Positions 42,084-49,579 of a stretch of DNA of 49,622 nucleotides are shown here, one piece after another. Source of the DNA: SAR202 cluster bacterium Casp-Chloro-G2 (lineage in GTDB: Bacteria > Chloroflexota > Dehalococcoidia > Lucifugimonadales > UBA3495); assembly GCA_002816575.1 (NCBI GenBank), contig MUCI01000058.1, forward strand, positions 1 to 49,622, written 5' to 3'. Positions within the stretch are counted from its first letter, which is position 1, and each line of letters begins with the position of its first letter. The translations under genes were made by a program, and so were the position numbers. The notes beneath the pieces were generated by a model. It was given only the letters and a program-made list of their open reading frames with translations, was not told the DNA's origin and did not search any database.

Positions 42084-43166
42084 ATGAAGGCAGCCGTGTT
42101 GCATGAGGTGAACCAGCCGTTGCAGATGGAAGATGTCACCGTCGCCGACCCGGGCCCCAGAGAGGTGTTGGTGCGGACCAGGGCCTCGGGCGTTTGCCAC
42201 AGCGACCTCCATTTCGTTGAAGGACTCTACACCATCGCCATGCCGGTGGTGCTGGGCCATGAAGCCTCCGGAACGGTGGAGGCAGTGGGCAGCCAGGTGG
42301 ATTACGTCTCTCCCGGCGACCGGGTCATCTGCTGTCTCTCGGTGTTCTGCGGCCAGTGCGAGCGCTGCACCACCGGCCGGCCCGTGCTCTGCTCCCGCAC
42401 CGGGCTGATACGGGGTCCCGGCGAAACACCCAGGCTCAGCCAGAACGGCGGCCCGGTGACCCAGTTCGCCAACCTGGGCGCCTACGCCGAGATGATGCTG
42501 GTCCACGAGAATTCCCTGGTGAAGATCCAGCAGGACATCGGCTTCGAGCAGATGGCGCTGATCGGCTGCGGCGCGACCACCGGACTGGGCGCGGCTATGA
42601 ACACCGCCAAGGTGGAGCCGGGCAGCACGGTGGCGGTCATCGGCTGCGGCGGCGTGGGCTTGAACGCCATCCAGGGCGCGCGGCTGGCTGGGGCGCTGCG
42701 CATCATCGCCATCGACGCCGTGGAGGACAAGCTGACCCTGGCCCGGGAGTTCGGCGCAACCGACGTTATCGACGCATCCACCGGCGACGTTGAAGCGCGG
42801 GTCAAGGACCTGACCAACGGCGGCGTGGACTACTCCTTTGAGGCCATCGGGAAGAAGGAGACCGCCGAGCAGTCCTTCGGGATACTGCGGGCTGGCGGCA
42901 CGGCGACCATCATCGGCATGATTCCCCAAGGCACCAAGATCGAGCTGGACGGCGCGGCGTTCATCCGGGAGCGGCGAATCCAGGGCAGCAGCATGGGCTC
43001 AAACCACTTCCGGGTGGACATGCCCCGGTACATAGATTTCTACCTGCAGGGCCGCCTGAAGCTGGATGAACTGGTCTCCAAGCGTCTCAAGCTGGAAGAC
43101 GTCAACGAGGCGTTCGGGTACATGAAGGATGGCTCGGTAGCCCGCAGCGTAATGATGTTCGATTAG
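42084..43166 (+). CDS. Zinc-dependent alcohol dehydrogenase (MDR, class III-like)
   Basis: A 360-residue zinc MDR enzyme. The catalytic zinc ligands are Cys38 (GVCHSD), His59 (GHEASG) and the Cys of GCGATTG. The structural zinc cysteines are 89, 92, 95 and 103 (CGQCERC...C). The NAD site is VAVIGCGGVGLNAIQGARLAGA. The layout and 'RTGLIRGPGETPRL' insert resemble the glutathione/mycothiol-dependent formaldehyde dehydrogenase group and related aryl or alkyl alcohol dehydrogenases. The substrate is open. GGAGGA lies about 8 nt upstream. A terminator follows at once, so it is a single-gene unit. Confidence 0.92.
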   Translation: MKAAVLHEVNQPLQMEDVTVADPGPREVLVRTRASGVCHSDLHFVEGLYTIAMPVVLGHEASGTVEAVGSQVDYVSPGDRVICCLSVFCGQCERCTTGRPVLCSRTGLIRGPGETPRLSQNGGPVTQFANLGAYAEMMLVHENSLVKIQQDIGFEQMALIGCGATTGLGAAMNTAKVEPGSTVAVIGCGGVGLNAIQGARLAGALRIIAIDAVEDKLTLAREFGATDVIDASTGDVEARVKDLTNGGVDYSFEAIGKKETAEQSFGILRAGGTATIIGMIPQGTKIELDGAAFIRERRIQGSSMGSNHFRVDMPRYIDFYLQGRLKLDELVSKRLKLEDVNEAFGYMKDGSVARSVMMFD

Positions 43167-43198
43167 GGCTCTTTCCCGAACGCCCGGCATAAAATAGG

Positions 43199-43230
43199 AA
43201 AGGGGCGTCCAGAAGCCGACGCCCCTTTTC
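43199..43230. terminator. Bidirectional terminator between adh and hicB
   Basis: An 11-bp stem (43199-43209 with 43218-43228, 8-nt loop) is followed by TTTTC on the plus strand and by a short T-rich stretch (TTCCTATTTT) on the minus strand. It lies between convergent genes. Confidence 0.8.
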
Positions 43231-43252
43231 TGATATTCTCGCAGGCTTTGAT

Positions 43253-43543
43253 CTAGGCGATGATGGTTTCGCCAGCGCCGACATTTGATTCAATCAGACT
43301 ATCCGGCACGTCGATGTCCAAGGTTCCCACCACCACGTGCAGCGCGTGGACAAAACCCGGAACCGGATCGCCGCCACGCTCCGCCTCGACCACCAAGATA
43401 CCCTCCAAGGCGTCTTTGGCGTTGGCCAGAGCCTCTTCCACAGTGTCGCCGTCCGTGGTGCACTCCGGGTAATACGGGAAGAACGCCTGGTAGCCTCCCT
43501 CGTCCTGAGGGATCAGGATAACCGTGAATTTTTTCTTGACCAT
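43253..43543 (-). CDS. hicB: HicB-family antitoxin
   Basis: A 96-residue protein starting MVKKKFTVILIPQDEGGYQAFFPYYPECTTDGDTVEEALANAKDALEGIL, the classic HicB partial RNase-H-like fold ('F.V.....DEGGY.....PEL.GC.TDG.T.EEAL.N..EA'). The C-terminus has no HTH or ribbon-helix-helix visible, so it is a HicB of the short kind. The start at 43543 has AGAGG 7 nt upstream, and its ATG overlaps the TGA of the preceding hicA reading frame by one base. The toxin gene in front is frameshifted, so the antitoxin may stand alone. Confidence 0.85.
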   Translation of the reverse strand: MVKKKFTVILIPQDEGGYQAFFPYYPECTTDGDTVEEALANAKDALEGILVVEAERGGDPVPGFVHALHVVVGTLDIDVPDSLIESNVGAGETIIA

Positions 43544-43771
43544 CACAAGACCTCTTCGGCTATCTTATCGAATTCGCGGCGAGTGAGACCCATCTGCTTA
43601 ATGATGCTTCCCGCAGTCCCAACTCGAATCTCGCCTCGGTGTTCCGGTATGGTGACATTGGAGTCGGCCGGGTCAGGTGTATATCGCGTGGTTCCCGGTG
43701 TGATGGCTGTATTCCCAGCCTAACCTGGAGGCTATCTTCGCGACTTCACTGGGTCGATACCGTCTCGGCAT
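43543..43771 (-). pseudogene. hicA: Frameshifted hicA toxin
   Basis: Reading minus from ATG 43771 gives MPRRYRPSEVAKIASRLGWEYSHHTGNHAIYT, a HicA start with the catalytic His in TGNHAIY, then TGA. One base later a second frame continues DPADSNVTIPEHRGEIRVGTAGSIIKQMGLTRREFDKIAEEVL and ends at 43543, overlapping hicB. The gene is 229 nt long, not a multiple of three, so one base is extra (or two are missing) at about 43675. Both halves are excellent HicA sequence. It is an inactivated toxin or a base-call error; read depth at that site would decide. Confidence 0.8.
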
Positions 43772-43787
43772 TTGTGAAGCGTAGCTC

Positions 43788-44243
43788 CTAGTTAGCCAGA
43801 TTGGGGCGGTTGGGCGTGAGCATCATGGTGGTTAGCATGGTGGCGACCAGCTTCTCTTCACCGTTGTCGTAGGCAAAAACGTCGCCCTTGCAGACGGCGA
43901 TGGTGGCGCCGGACCGCACAACTTCTCCCCGGGCCACGAATCGTTCGCCTTTGGCCGGGGCGACGAAGTTGACCTTGTATTCCACGGTCAGCACCGCGGT
44001 GCCGGGGGCGCTCAGGCTGAAGGCCGCATACCCGCAGGCGCTGTCCAAGATCGCCGTGACGATGCCGCCGTGGATGAAGCCGTGCTGCTGCGCCAGGTCG
44101 GCCCGGTAGGGCATCTCAATCTCGACCTGGCCGGGCGACACGTTGCCCATGACCGCGCCCAGGGTTTGCATGGCGGTCTGCTGGCCAAAACTGGCGCGAA
44201 TCTTGGCCTCAAACTCCGGGTCTCTGGGCTCGAAAGTCGCCAT
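43788..44243 (-). CDS. PaaI-like hotdog thioesterase
   Basis: A 151-residue hotdog-fold protein. The active-site helix HGGIVTAILDSACGYAAFS (Asp near residue 67) and the strand TVEYKVNFVAPAKGERFVARGEVVRSG are typical of PaaI/YbdB-type acyl-CoA thioesterases. The start at 44243 (MATFEPRDP) lies just 5 nt after the LLM stop codon; a longer frame that runs under the LLM gene is not real. Co-transcription with the LLM enzyme suggests removal of CoA from a product of the pathway (inference). Confidence 0.88.
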   Translation of the reverse strand: MATFEPRDPEFEAKIRASFGQQTAMQTLGAVMGNVSPGQVEIEMPYRADLAQQHGFIHGGIVTAILDSACGYAAFSLSAPGTAVLTVEYKVNFVAPAKGERFVARGEVVRSGATIAVCKGDVFAYDNGEEKLVATMLTTMMLTPNRPNLAN

Positions 44244-44248
44244 GCGCG

Positions 44249-45145
44249 CTAGATGTCGAACCCGATAGTTTCTTTGAAGCGCCGCATGGCCTCGATGTGC
44301 TCTCCGGCGGTGGTCAGTCCGCCCTGGCGGTTCTCGATGGACAGGTAGTCCGCGCCCAGCTCTTTCCAGGCCTTGGCCTCGTCCAGCCAGTCCTCGGGCT
44401 GCCGGCCGCCGGTGCGGAGACGCCCATCCAGCCCCAACGTGGCGGGGTCGCGGCCCATCTCTTTCATGAAACCGTGGGTGCGTTCCACGATGGCGCGGCC
44501 GCTTTCGTCGGGGTTGAAGTTGGGGCACCAGCCGTCGGCCAAGCGGGCCACGCGCTTGAGCACCGAATCCGGAGGCGTGGGACTCTGGGAGCTGCCCGCG
44601 CCCAGGTAGATGGGAATGGGCCGCTGGACCGGCAGGGGGTTCAATCCCGCGTGGCTGATGTTGTGCCATTTGCCGTGAAAATCCACCACGTCCTGGGTCC
44701 AGAGCGCCCGCAGGACCTCGATCTGCTCGGCGCTGCGTGCCCCTCGGTTGTGGAAATCCTCGCCCAGCGCCTCGTACTCCACGGTGTTCCAACCCACGCC
44801 GATGCCCAGGCGCAGCCGTCCGCCGGACAGCACGTCGACCTCCGCGGCCTGCTTGGCGACCAGCACCGTCTGGCGTTGGGGCAGGATCAGGATGCCCGTG
44901 GCCAGCCCGACCCGCTCGGTGATGGCCGAGAGATAGCCCATCAGGGTCAGCGTTTCGTGGACCACCGATCTGTGGTTGTAGGTGCGCAGCGCCGGGAAAT
45001 CATGGTGGGCCGGGTCGGCGCCCAGCACGTGGTCGGCGATGAATATGTAGGCGTAGCCCATGCCCTCGGCGGCTTGAGCAAAGTCCTTGATGGCCGACGG
45101 GTCAGGCTCGATCTCTGTCTGGGGGAAAATCACTCCAACTTCCAA
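44249..45145 (-). CDS. LLM-class flavin-dependent oxidoreductase (TIGR03619-like)
   Basis: A 298-residue luciferase-fold enzyme starting MEVGVIFPQTEIEPDPSAIKDFAQAAEGMGYAYIFIADH. It has VGLATGILILPQRQTVLVAKQAAEVDVLSGGRLRLGIGVGWN and RPIPIYLGAGSSQ. The pattern matches F420-dependent LLM proteins. It lies in a minus-strand operon with an upstream small membrane protein (45199-45501) and a downstream PaaI thioesterase. The substrate is unknown. Confidence 0.9.
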   Translation of the reverse strand: MEVGVIFPQTEIEPDPSAIKDFAQAAEGMGYAYIFIADHVLGADPAHHDFPALRTYNHRSVVHETLTLMGYLSAITERVGLATGILILPQRQTVLVAKQAAEVDVLSGGRLRLGIGVGWNTVEYEALGEDFHNRGARSAEQIEVLRALWTQDVVDFHGKWHNISHAGLNPLPVQRPIPIYLGAGSSQSPTPPDSVLKRVARLADGWCPNFNPDESGRAIVERTHGFMKEMGRDPATLGLDGRLRTGGRQPEDWLDEAKAWKELGADYLSIENRQGGLTTAGEHIEAMRRFKETIGFDI

Positions 45146-45198
45146 CTCTTGCTCCTAACTCTTAATTATTTGCCCGCGGATCCTATTCTCCAGCGGAT

Positions 45199-45501
45199 CT
45201 ACGGCTCATTGCTCCTTCTCAGCCACCAGATCAGGCAGGCGGCCAACCCGGAGATCACGGCCAGAACGACCAGCAGCGGCCGCCAGATCTCCACGATAAC
45301 CACGGCATAGATGAACATCACCGCCAGAACGGCCGACGTCACGCCCAGCAGCACCAGGATCCCCGCCGCGAAGGTAAGTTTGACCTGCTCCAACCGGGCG
45401 GAGAAGGTCCCGTTGGCCCGGACGTATTCCCGCACTCCCAGAGCCAATATTCCGGCCAGAATCACCGTAACCCAGATGCCGGTTTCGCCCACGACGCCCA
45501 T
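45199..45501 (-). CDS. Small membrane protein of unknown function
   Basis: A 100-residue protein with three probable membrane helices (about residues 7-24, 43-68 and 72-93) and a short basic C-terminus WWLRRSNEP. I do not recognise a family. AGGGGAA about 6 nt upstream supports the ATG at 45501. It is 53 nt upstream of the LLM gene and downstream of the triplicated LLM 3' end, in the same direction. A role in the LLM operon, such as a membrane anchor, is only a guess. Confidence 0.65.
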   Translation of the reverse strand: MGVVGETGIWVTVILAGILALGVREYVRANGTFSARLEQVKLTFAAGILVLLGVTSAVLAVMFIYAVVIVEIWRPLLVVLAVISGLAACLIWWLRRSNEP

Positions 45502-45520
45502 GCCATTCCCCTGATCAGAT

Positions 45521-45718
45521 CCGGTGCATCTCTGGGATGACTTCTCGTCCCACCAGGTCGATGTGCTCCAGCGCTTTCCTCTAAAGCCGGTGCATCTCCG
45601 GGATCACTTCCCGTCCCACCAGGTCGATGTGCTCCAGCACTTTCGTCTAAAGCCGGTGCATCTCCGGGATGACTTCTCTCCCCACCAGGTCAATGTGCTC
45701 CAGCGCTTCGGACTGAGA
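45521..45718 (-). repeat. Three tandem 66-bp copies of an LLM gene 3' end
   Basis: Copies at 45521-45586, 45587-45652 and 45653-45718. The last is the true 3' end of the LLM gene (coding ..LEHIDLVGREVIPEMHRL, stop at 45647). The two downstream copies keep the same 22-codon frame, each ending in its own stop codon, and differ from it at only a few bases. Confidence 0.92.
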
Positions 45719-46660
45719 CATCTCTGGGTAGAACAAACGGATGATGACGTCGGTAAAACCCATCTTTTTGTATTCGTCAATCTGCTCCAGACACTCATCG
45801 GGGCTGCCCAGCACAAAGGTGTCGTCCATCAGCGTTTCCAGGTCGCCGGTCACCTTTCGGGCCAATTCGCCGTCGGCGCCGTGTAGCCCCTGCTCTCGAT
45901 AGACCCGGTACTTGGTCTCAAAGCCGGCCCGCGCTTTGCGCAGGGCTTCTTCGTGGGTAGCGGCGCAGAAGAACTCCCTCACGACCACCATCTCCTGGGG
46001 CTGCTCGTGGCCGTTCTTCTCCATAGTGTCGTGGTAGAGGTCGATCTGCTTCCTGATCGTCTCGTTTCCCTGGGCCGGCCCCACGAACAAGATGTCGCCG
46101 GTGCGGCCAACCCGGCGGATGGCGGGGTCGCTCATGGCAGCCTGCCAGACCTTGGGACCGGGCTTCTGGTAGGGCCGGGCCGTCGGTTTGGCGCCGGTGA
46201 CATTGTAATACTTGCCGTGGTGGGTCACCTCGTCCTCGGTCCAAAGCCGCCGCATCAGTTCCAACGACTCGGTGATACGCCCGCCGCGCTCCGACATCTT
46301 GATGCCAAAGGCCTCGCATTCTTCGGGCCGGTAGCCCAAGCCCACCCCCAACACGAACCGCCCCTGGGCGATGTGGTCCAGCGTGGCGGCCTGTTCGGCG
46401 ACCTCCACCGGATTTAGCAGGGGCAGCAGCAGCACCGACGTTGCCAGGGTCATGTTTCCGGGCTCGGCGGCCAGCCGCGCCAGCACCGTCCATGGCTGGA
46501 AGTGCTGAAAGGGGTCGATCAGGAAATGGTTGCCATAGCAGTACGAGTCGAACCCGGCGTCGTTGACCGCCCGGTACTGGCTCAGGAGGTCCTGCCACTG
46601 CTGTTGATGGTCCACCGTGCCCCGCAGCACCACGTGCCCCACTTGGTATCCGGCCCGCAT
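45647..46660 (-). CDS. LLM-class flavin-dependent monooxygenase
   Basis: A 337-residue luciferase-like enzyme starting MRAGYQVGHVVLRGTVDHQQQWQDLLSQYRAVNDAGFDSYCYGNHFLIDPF. It has LATSVLLLPLLNPVEVAEQAATLDHIAQGRFVLGVGLGYRPEEC. The insert KYYNVTGAKPTARPYQKPGPKVWQAAMSDPAIRRVGRTGDILFVGPAQ is typical of the family. The C-terminus EALEHIDLVGREVIPEMHRL is present again twice downstream as noncoding repeats. It ends at a TAG created inside the repeat unit. It is the longest LLM member of the right-hand group and its closest cofactor group cannot be decided. Confidence 0.9.
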   Translation of the reverse strand: MRAGYQVGHVVLRGTVDHQQQWQDLLSQYRAVNDAGFDSYCYGNHFLIDPFQHFQPWTVLARLAAEPGNMTLATSVLLLPLLNPVEVAEQAATLDHIAQGRFVLGVGLGYRPEECEAFGIKMSERGGRITESLELMRRLWTEDEVTHHGKYYNVTGAKPTARPYQKPGPKVWQAAMSDPAIRRVGRTGDILFVGPAQGNETIRKQIDLYHDTMEKNGHEQPQEMVVVREFFCAATHEEALRKARAGFETKYRVYREQGLHGADGELARKVTGDLETLMDDTFVLGSPDECLEQIDEYKKMGFTDVIIRLFYPEMSQSEALEHIDLVGREVIPEMHRL

Positions 46661-46854
46661 GCAGTCCCTCCGTCGCTAATGCTGAGTCTGCCCCAGTCAC
46701 TTATGGCGACTGGAGCCGTCCTGCTCGACCGTCACCTCGAATGTAGCGAGGGGCTTTTTATTCTTGTTCGGTGCTGGCCCGGCGGCAACGGGTTTCCTTC
46801 CCAACGCGTCGGGACTTCGGAATAACAGGGTTCGGAGGCCCTGATGTCACCCGC

Positions 46855-47742
46855 CTACTGCCGGATGTACTTGACCAGGCGGTGGCCCTCCACATTCTGG
46901 TTCACGTACAGGTCGCCGCGGGAGTCCATCCAGACGGCGTGGGCCCCGTTGCCCCAGCCGGCGTCCTGTGGACTGTCCCAAGTGGCGATGATATCACCCT
47001 CGATGCTGAGGATGCTCATGAACCCGTCCAGTTCGGGGACGTATACGACATCGTCTTGGTCGATGTAGATGTCACAGGGCCGCGCCAGGCCGCCCCACTC
47101 CTCCAGGTACTTGCCGTCGGCGTCAAATATCTGGATGCGGTTGTTCTCCCGGTCGGCGACAAACACCCGGCCATCGGTATGCACCCAAACGCCGTGGGGC
47201 ACGTGAAACTCGCCCGGCCCGGTCTTGCCCGGCTCCCCCCAGGAGAAGAGCAGCTTGCCGTCGGCGGTGAATTTGTGGACCCTCGAGTTGCCGTAGCCGT
47301 CTGATATATACAGGTCGCCGGCTGGGTCCAAGGCGATGTCGCTGGGCCGGTTGAAGGGGCCGGCGGCCTGTTTGGCCGGTTCGCTGTAGTCGCCGGACCA
47401 GCCGGTATCCGATGGCTTGTCCCACTCCCCCAGCGTCATCAGTAGATCGCCGTCGGGCCGGTACTTCAACACCACGTGGCTGTTCTTGACCGGCATGTAC
47501 AGGTTGTCATCGGCGTCGATGAACATGCCGTGGGCGTCGGGCAGTTGGCCTTCACCCCACGAGTTCAGGAAATTGCCGTCGCGGTCCAACACGATCAGGG
47601 GATGATCGCCCCGGTTGAACAGGTAAACCCGGTCTTGGGAGTCGGTGACGATGGCCGTCTGACCCAGCACCCAACCCTCGGGCAATTTTTCCCAGTTCTC
47701 CGCCTGCTCGTATACCCTGATGCCTGCCCCTACTCTGACCAT
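46855..47742 (-). CDS. NHL-repeat beta-propeller protein
   Basis: A 295-residue protein made of six-bladed-type NHL repeats, with units such as RPSDIALDPAGDLYISDGYGNSRVHKFTADGKLLFSWG and VPHGVWVHTDGRVFVADRENNRIQIFDADGKYLEEWG. It resembles NHL proteins related to peptidyl-alpha-hydroxyglycine lyase, whose active site is not verifiable here. No signal peptide is seen. AAGGAG lies 7 nt before the ATG. It follows the UGSC selenoprotein gene by 48 nt in the same direction, so it is the third gene of that operon. A binding, scaffold or lyase role is unproven. Confidence 0.85.
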   Translation of the reverse strand: MVRVGAGIRVYEQAENWEKLPEGWVLGQTAIVTDSQDRVYLFNRGDHPLIVLDRDGNFLNSWGEGQLPDAHGMFIDADDNLYMPVKNSHVVLKYRPDGDLLMTLGEWDKPSDTGWSGDYSEPAKQAAGPFNRPSDIALDPAGDLYISDGYGNSRVHKFTADGKLLFSWGEPGKTGPGEFHVPHGVWVHTDGRVFVADRENNRIQIFDADGKYLEEWGGLARPCDIYIDQDDVVYVPELDGFMSILSIEGDIIATWDSPQDAGWGNGAHAVWMDSRGDLYVNQNVEGHRLVKYIRQ

Positions 47743-47790
47743 TCACATCTCCTTTGATAAAGCGGGAGCGTTCTACTCACCGCATAAAGT

Positions 47791-48390
47791 TTACTCGCCG
47801 GTCGTCAGCGCCTTGATTACCTGCTGATGCAGTTCCCCGGCCCGCTGAGAGACGGCGTCCGGGGTGATTCCGCCCAGCGGATGGGGGATGCCCAACGGCT
47901 GGAAGCCCTTGCGCCCGAAGACGCTAGCGTGGCGGTGGGCCGAGTTCAAGAACGGGTCGGTGCAGATCACTATCGTGGGCACCCCCCGGTTCTCCAGGGC
48001 CATTGCGTCGTGCACACTGCACGCGGTGCAAGACCCTCAATCGGCGATGGCCGTCACCACGAAGTCGCACCGGGTGGCCAGGTCGTCGATTATGTCATCC
48101 GCGGCCGGGCGCGAATAGACGTACTTGTCGGTGGTCACGCCGTCGCGCAGTTCAAAATCCTTGTCCAACAGTTCCATCACGCCCTGGAGCAACAGGCTGG
48201 CGTTGGCCTTGCGGTTGCCCAGGAAACCGCCGGTCTTGCCGTGGATGGATTCCAAACGCGGCGCCGGTCTCCAGCGGGAGTAGGCCTCCGGGTCGATGGG
48301 CGAGAGCAGGCCCAGCTCTTTCAGGCGCTCTGCTTGGTTCGCTCCGGGCACGTTCACACCGGGCGCGCTCACTCTAGATACGCTGGCCAT
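47791..48390 (-). CDS. UGSC-family selenoprotein (copy 2), UGA = Sec118
   Basis: The 199-residue frame has a single internal TGA at 48037-48039, giving U-G-S-C-T-A-C at residues 118-124. The frame continues coding for 81 more residues (SVHDAMALENRGVPTIVICTDPF...GGITPDAVSQRAGELHQQVIKAL) to a stop at 47791. UxxCxxC is the redox motif known from glycine reductase subunit GrdB, and the following helix and 'GVPTIVI' strand fit that comparison. AGGAG about 5 nt upstream fixes the ATG. A SECIS-like hairpin follows the UGA. It is directly behind the unknown partner gene (9-bp gap) and ahead of the NHL gene. Confidence 0.88.
48006..48039 (-). promoter_or_regulatory. Candidate bacterial SECIS hairpin of UGSC copy 2
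   Basis: On the minus-strand mRNA a 6-bp stem (48018-48023 with 48009-48014) is extended by two pairs across a bulged A and closed by a GUG loop at 48017-48015. The loop begins 19 nt after the UGA, the same spacing as in copy 1, and again starts with G. Confidence 0.65.
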
Positions 48391-48399
48391 GACTACTCC

Positions 48400-49443
48400 T
48401 TATGTCCGCTCGATCTTCTTGGTCACCCGGCGCGAGCCCCAGCCGGGAAGGTACACCGAGTGAGGACCGCCGCTGCCCCCGGCCACCATGATATGGATGC
48501 GGTCGGCGGCACGCACCACCGGCACCATCTGTTCGTCGTCATTGGCGTCCACGAACCGGGGCCAGAAGTGACCCCGGTTGGCGTCACCCTGGGGCGGCCC
48601 GCCGTGTTTCAGCTCGCGGACCGGCTTCCTGGCATGCTCAAAGAGGAACTGGCGGATGTCCTGCTTGCGCCAGCCGCCGTCATGCAGGAAACGGGCGTGT
48701 TCGGGGCCGATGACCACGAATGTGTCGCCCATCACGTACATCTGCACGTTGCCCAAGGTGCACATGGTGTCGGCCAACACCGTCAGAAAGTCTCGGGGGT
48801 TGTTGGCGTGGTACATGACGTTGTGGGGGGCTTCCGCAGGGAACACGGTCACGGCGCTATCCGAGGCGTCCAGGCCGGTGTCGGTGTGCAGCGGCTCCCA
48901 GGGGTTGATGTCCTGGTCTTCGGCCACGCAGTAGGTGTAGGCGCCGGGATGGCCGAAGGTCGCCTTGTTGGTCTCGCCGGGGATGGCGCCGCCCAGGTTG
49001 ACCAGGGCCAGTTTGACGGCCCGGCCGATGGTGGCGTTGGCCCGCCAGCCCTGCCCGAAACAGTTGTAGCCGCCGTTGATGTTTAGCTCTTTCACGATGG
49101 GGCCGCTGACGATGACCAGAGGCGTGTGGATGCCCGTGGAGCACATGACGCCCCGCAGGTTGAAGCGGTCGTCCATCATGGCTTGGATGGCGGTTATGAC
49201 CACCGGCATGTACTCGGGGACGCAGCCGGCCATCACGGCGTTAACGGCGATGCGCTCCACCGTAGCTTTGCCGCCCAGCGGGGGCAGTTCCGCGATGAGT
49301 TCGCCTGGGTCTCGCCCGGTGTAGTCGACGAACTGCTTGACCCGGTCGCCGGTGGGCGGGACCACGGGCAAGCCGTCGGTCCAGCCGGTCTCGAACATCA
49401 GCTCAATGGCGCCGGTCAAGTTAAGCGCGTCTTTGGAAACCAT
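48400..49443 (-). CDS. Unknown conserved protein, partner of UGSC selenoprotein (copy 2)
   Basis: A 347-residue paralogue of the protein at 558-1595, with the same blocks: GWTDGLPVVPPT, NAVMAGCVPEYMPVVI, NATIGRAVKLALVNLGGAIPG, YTYCVAE and INPWEPLH. Both conserved Cys positions are retained. No signal peptide, transmembrane helix or recognised cofactor motif is seen. Its stop codon is 9 bp from the UGSC start, and a perfect -35 promoter is upstream. The order here (partner first) is opposite to that at the other locus, so the two modules were rearranged or duplicated in different contexts. The enzyme activity is unknown. Confidence 0.8.
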   Translation of the reverse strand: MVSKDALNLTGAIELMFETGWTDGLPVVPPTGDRVKQFVDYTGRDPGELIAELPPLGGKATVERIAVNAVMAGCVPEYMPVVITAIQAMMDDRFNLRGVMCSTGIHTPLVIVSGPIVKELNINGGYNCFGQGWRANATIGRAVKLALVNLGGAIPGETNKATFGHPGAYTYCVAEDQDINPWEPLHTDTGLDASDSAVTVFPAEAPHNVMYHANNPRDFLTVLADTMCTLGNVQMYVMGDTFVVIGPEHARFLHDGGWRKQDIRQFLFEHARKPVRELKHGGPPQGDANRGHFWPRFVDANDDEQMVPVVRAADRIHIMVAGGSGGPHSVYLPGWGSRRVTKKIERT

Positions 49444-49478
49444 ATCTGCTTACGACCCTCGGGTGGCAGGTTCCTGCG

Positions 49479-49507
49479 AGTGTAGTGTGGGGGCAATTCG
49501 CTGTCAA
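49479..49507 (-). promoter_or_regulatory. Sigma70-type promoter of the UGSC operon (copy 2)
   Basis: On the minus strand, perfect TTGACA (49507-49502), a 17-bp spacer and TACACT (49484-49479). The predicted start lies about 30 nt before the ATG at 49443. Confidence 0.6.
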
Positions 49508-49552
49508 CGCCAGGCCGGGGGTTGAGTTACAAGCCAGTGGCGCTCTAGCAAC

Positions 49553-49579
49553 AAAAAACCGGCGGACAGGGTCCGCCGG
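49553..49579 (-). terminator. Rho-independent terminator for a minus-strand gene beyond the window
   Basis: A 9-bp GC-rich stem (49559-49567 with 49571-49579, 3-nt loop) is followed on the minus strand by TTTTTT. It would terminate a minus-strand transcript entering from the right, just upstream of the UGSC operon promoter. Confidence 0.75.

Noticed and set aside
43788-44792. A 334-residue thioesterase frame extended upstream
   Set aside because: The N-terminal half is a shadow of the LLM gene at 44249-45145. The hotdog domain begins at 44243.
46730-46760. Terminator-like hairpin before a T-rich stretch on the plus strand
   Set aside because: The stem is only 5 bp and there is no plus-strand gene upstream for it to serve.
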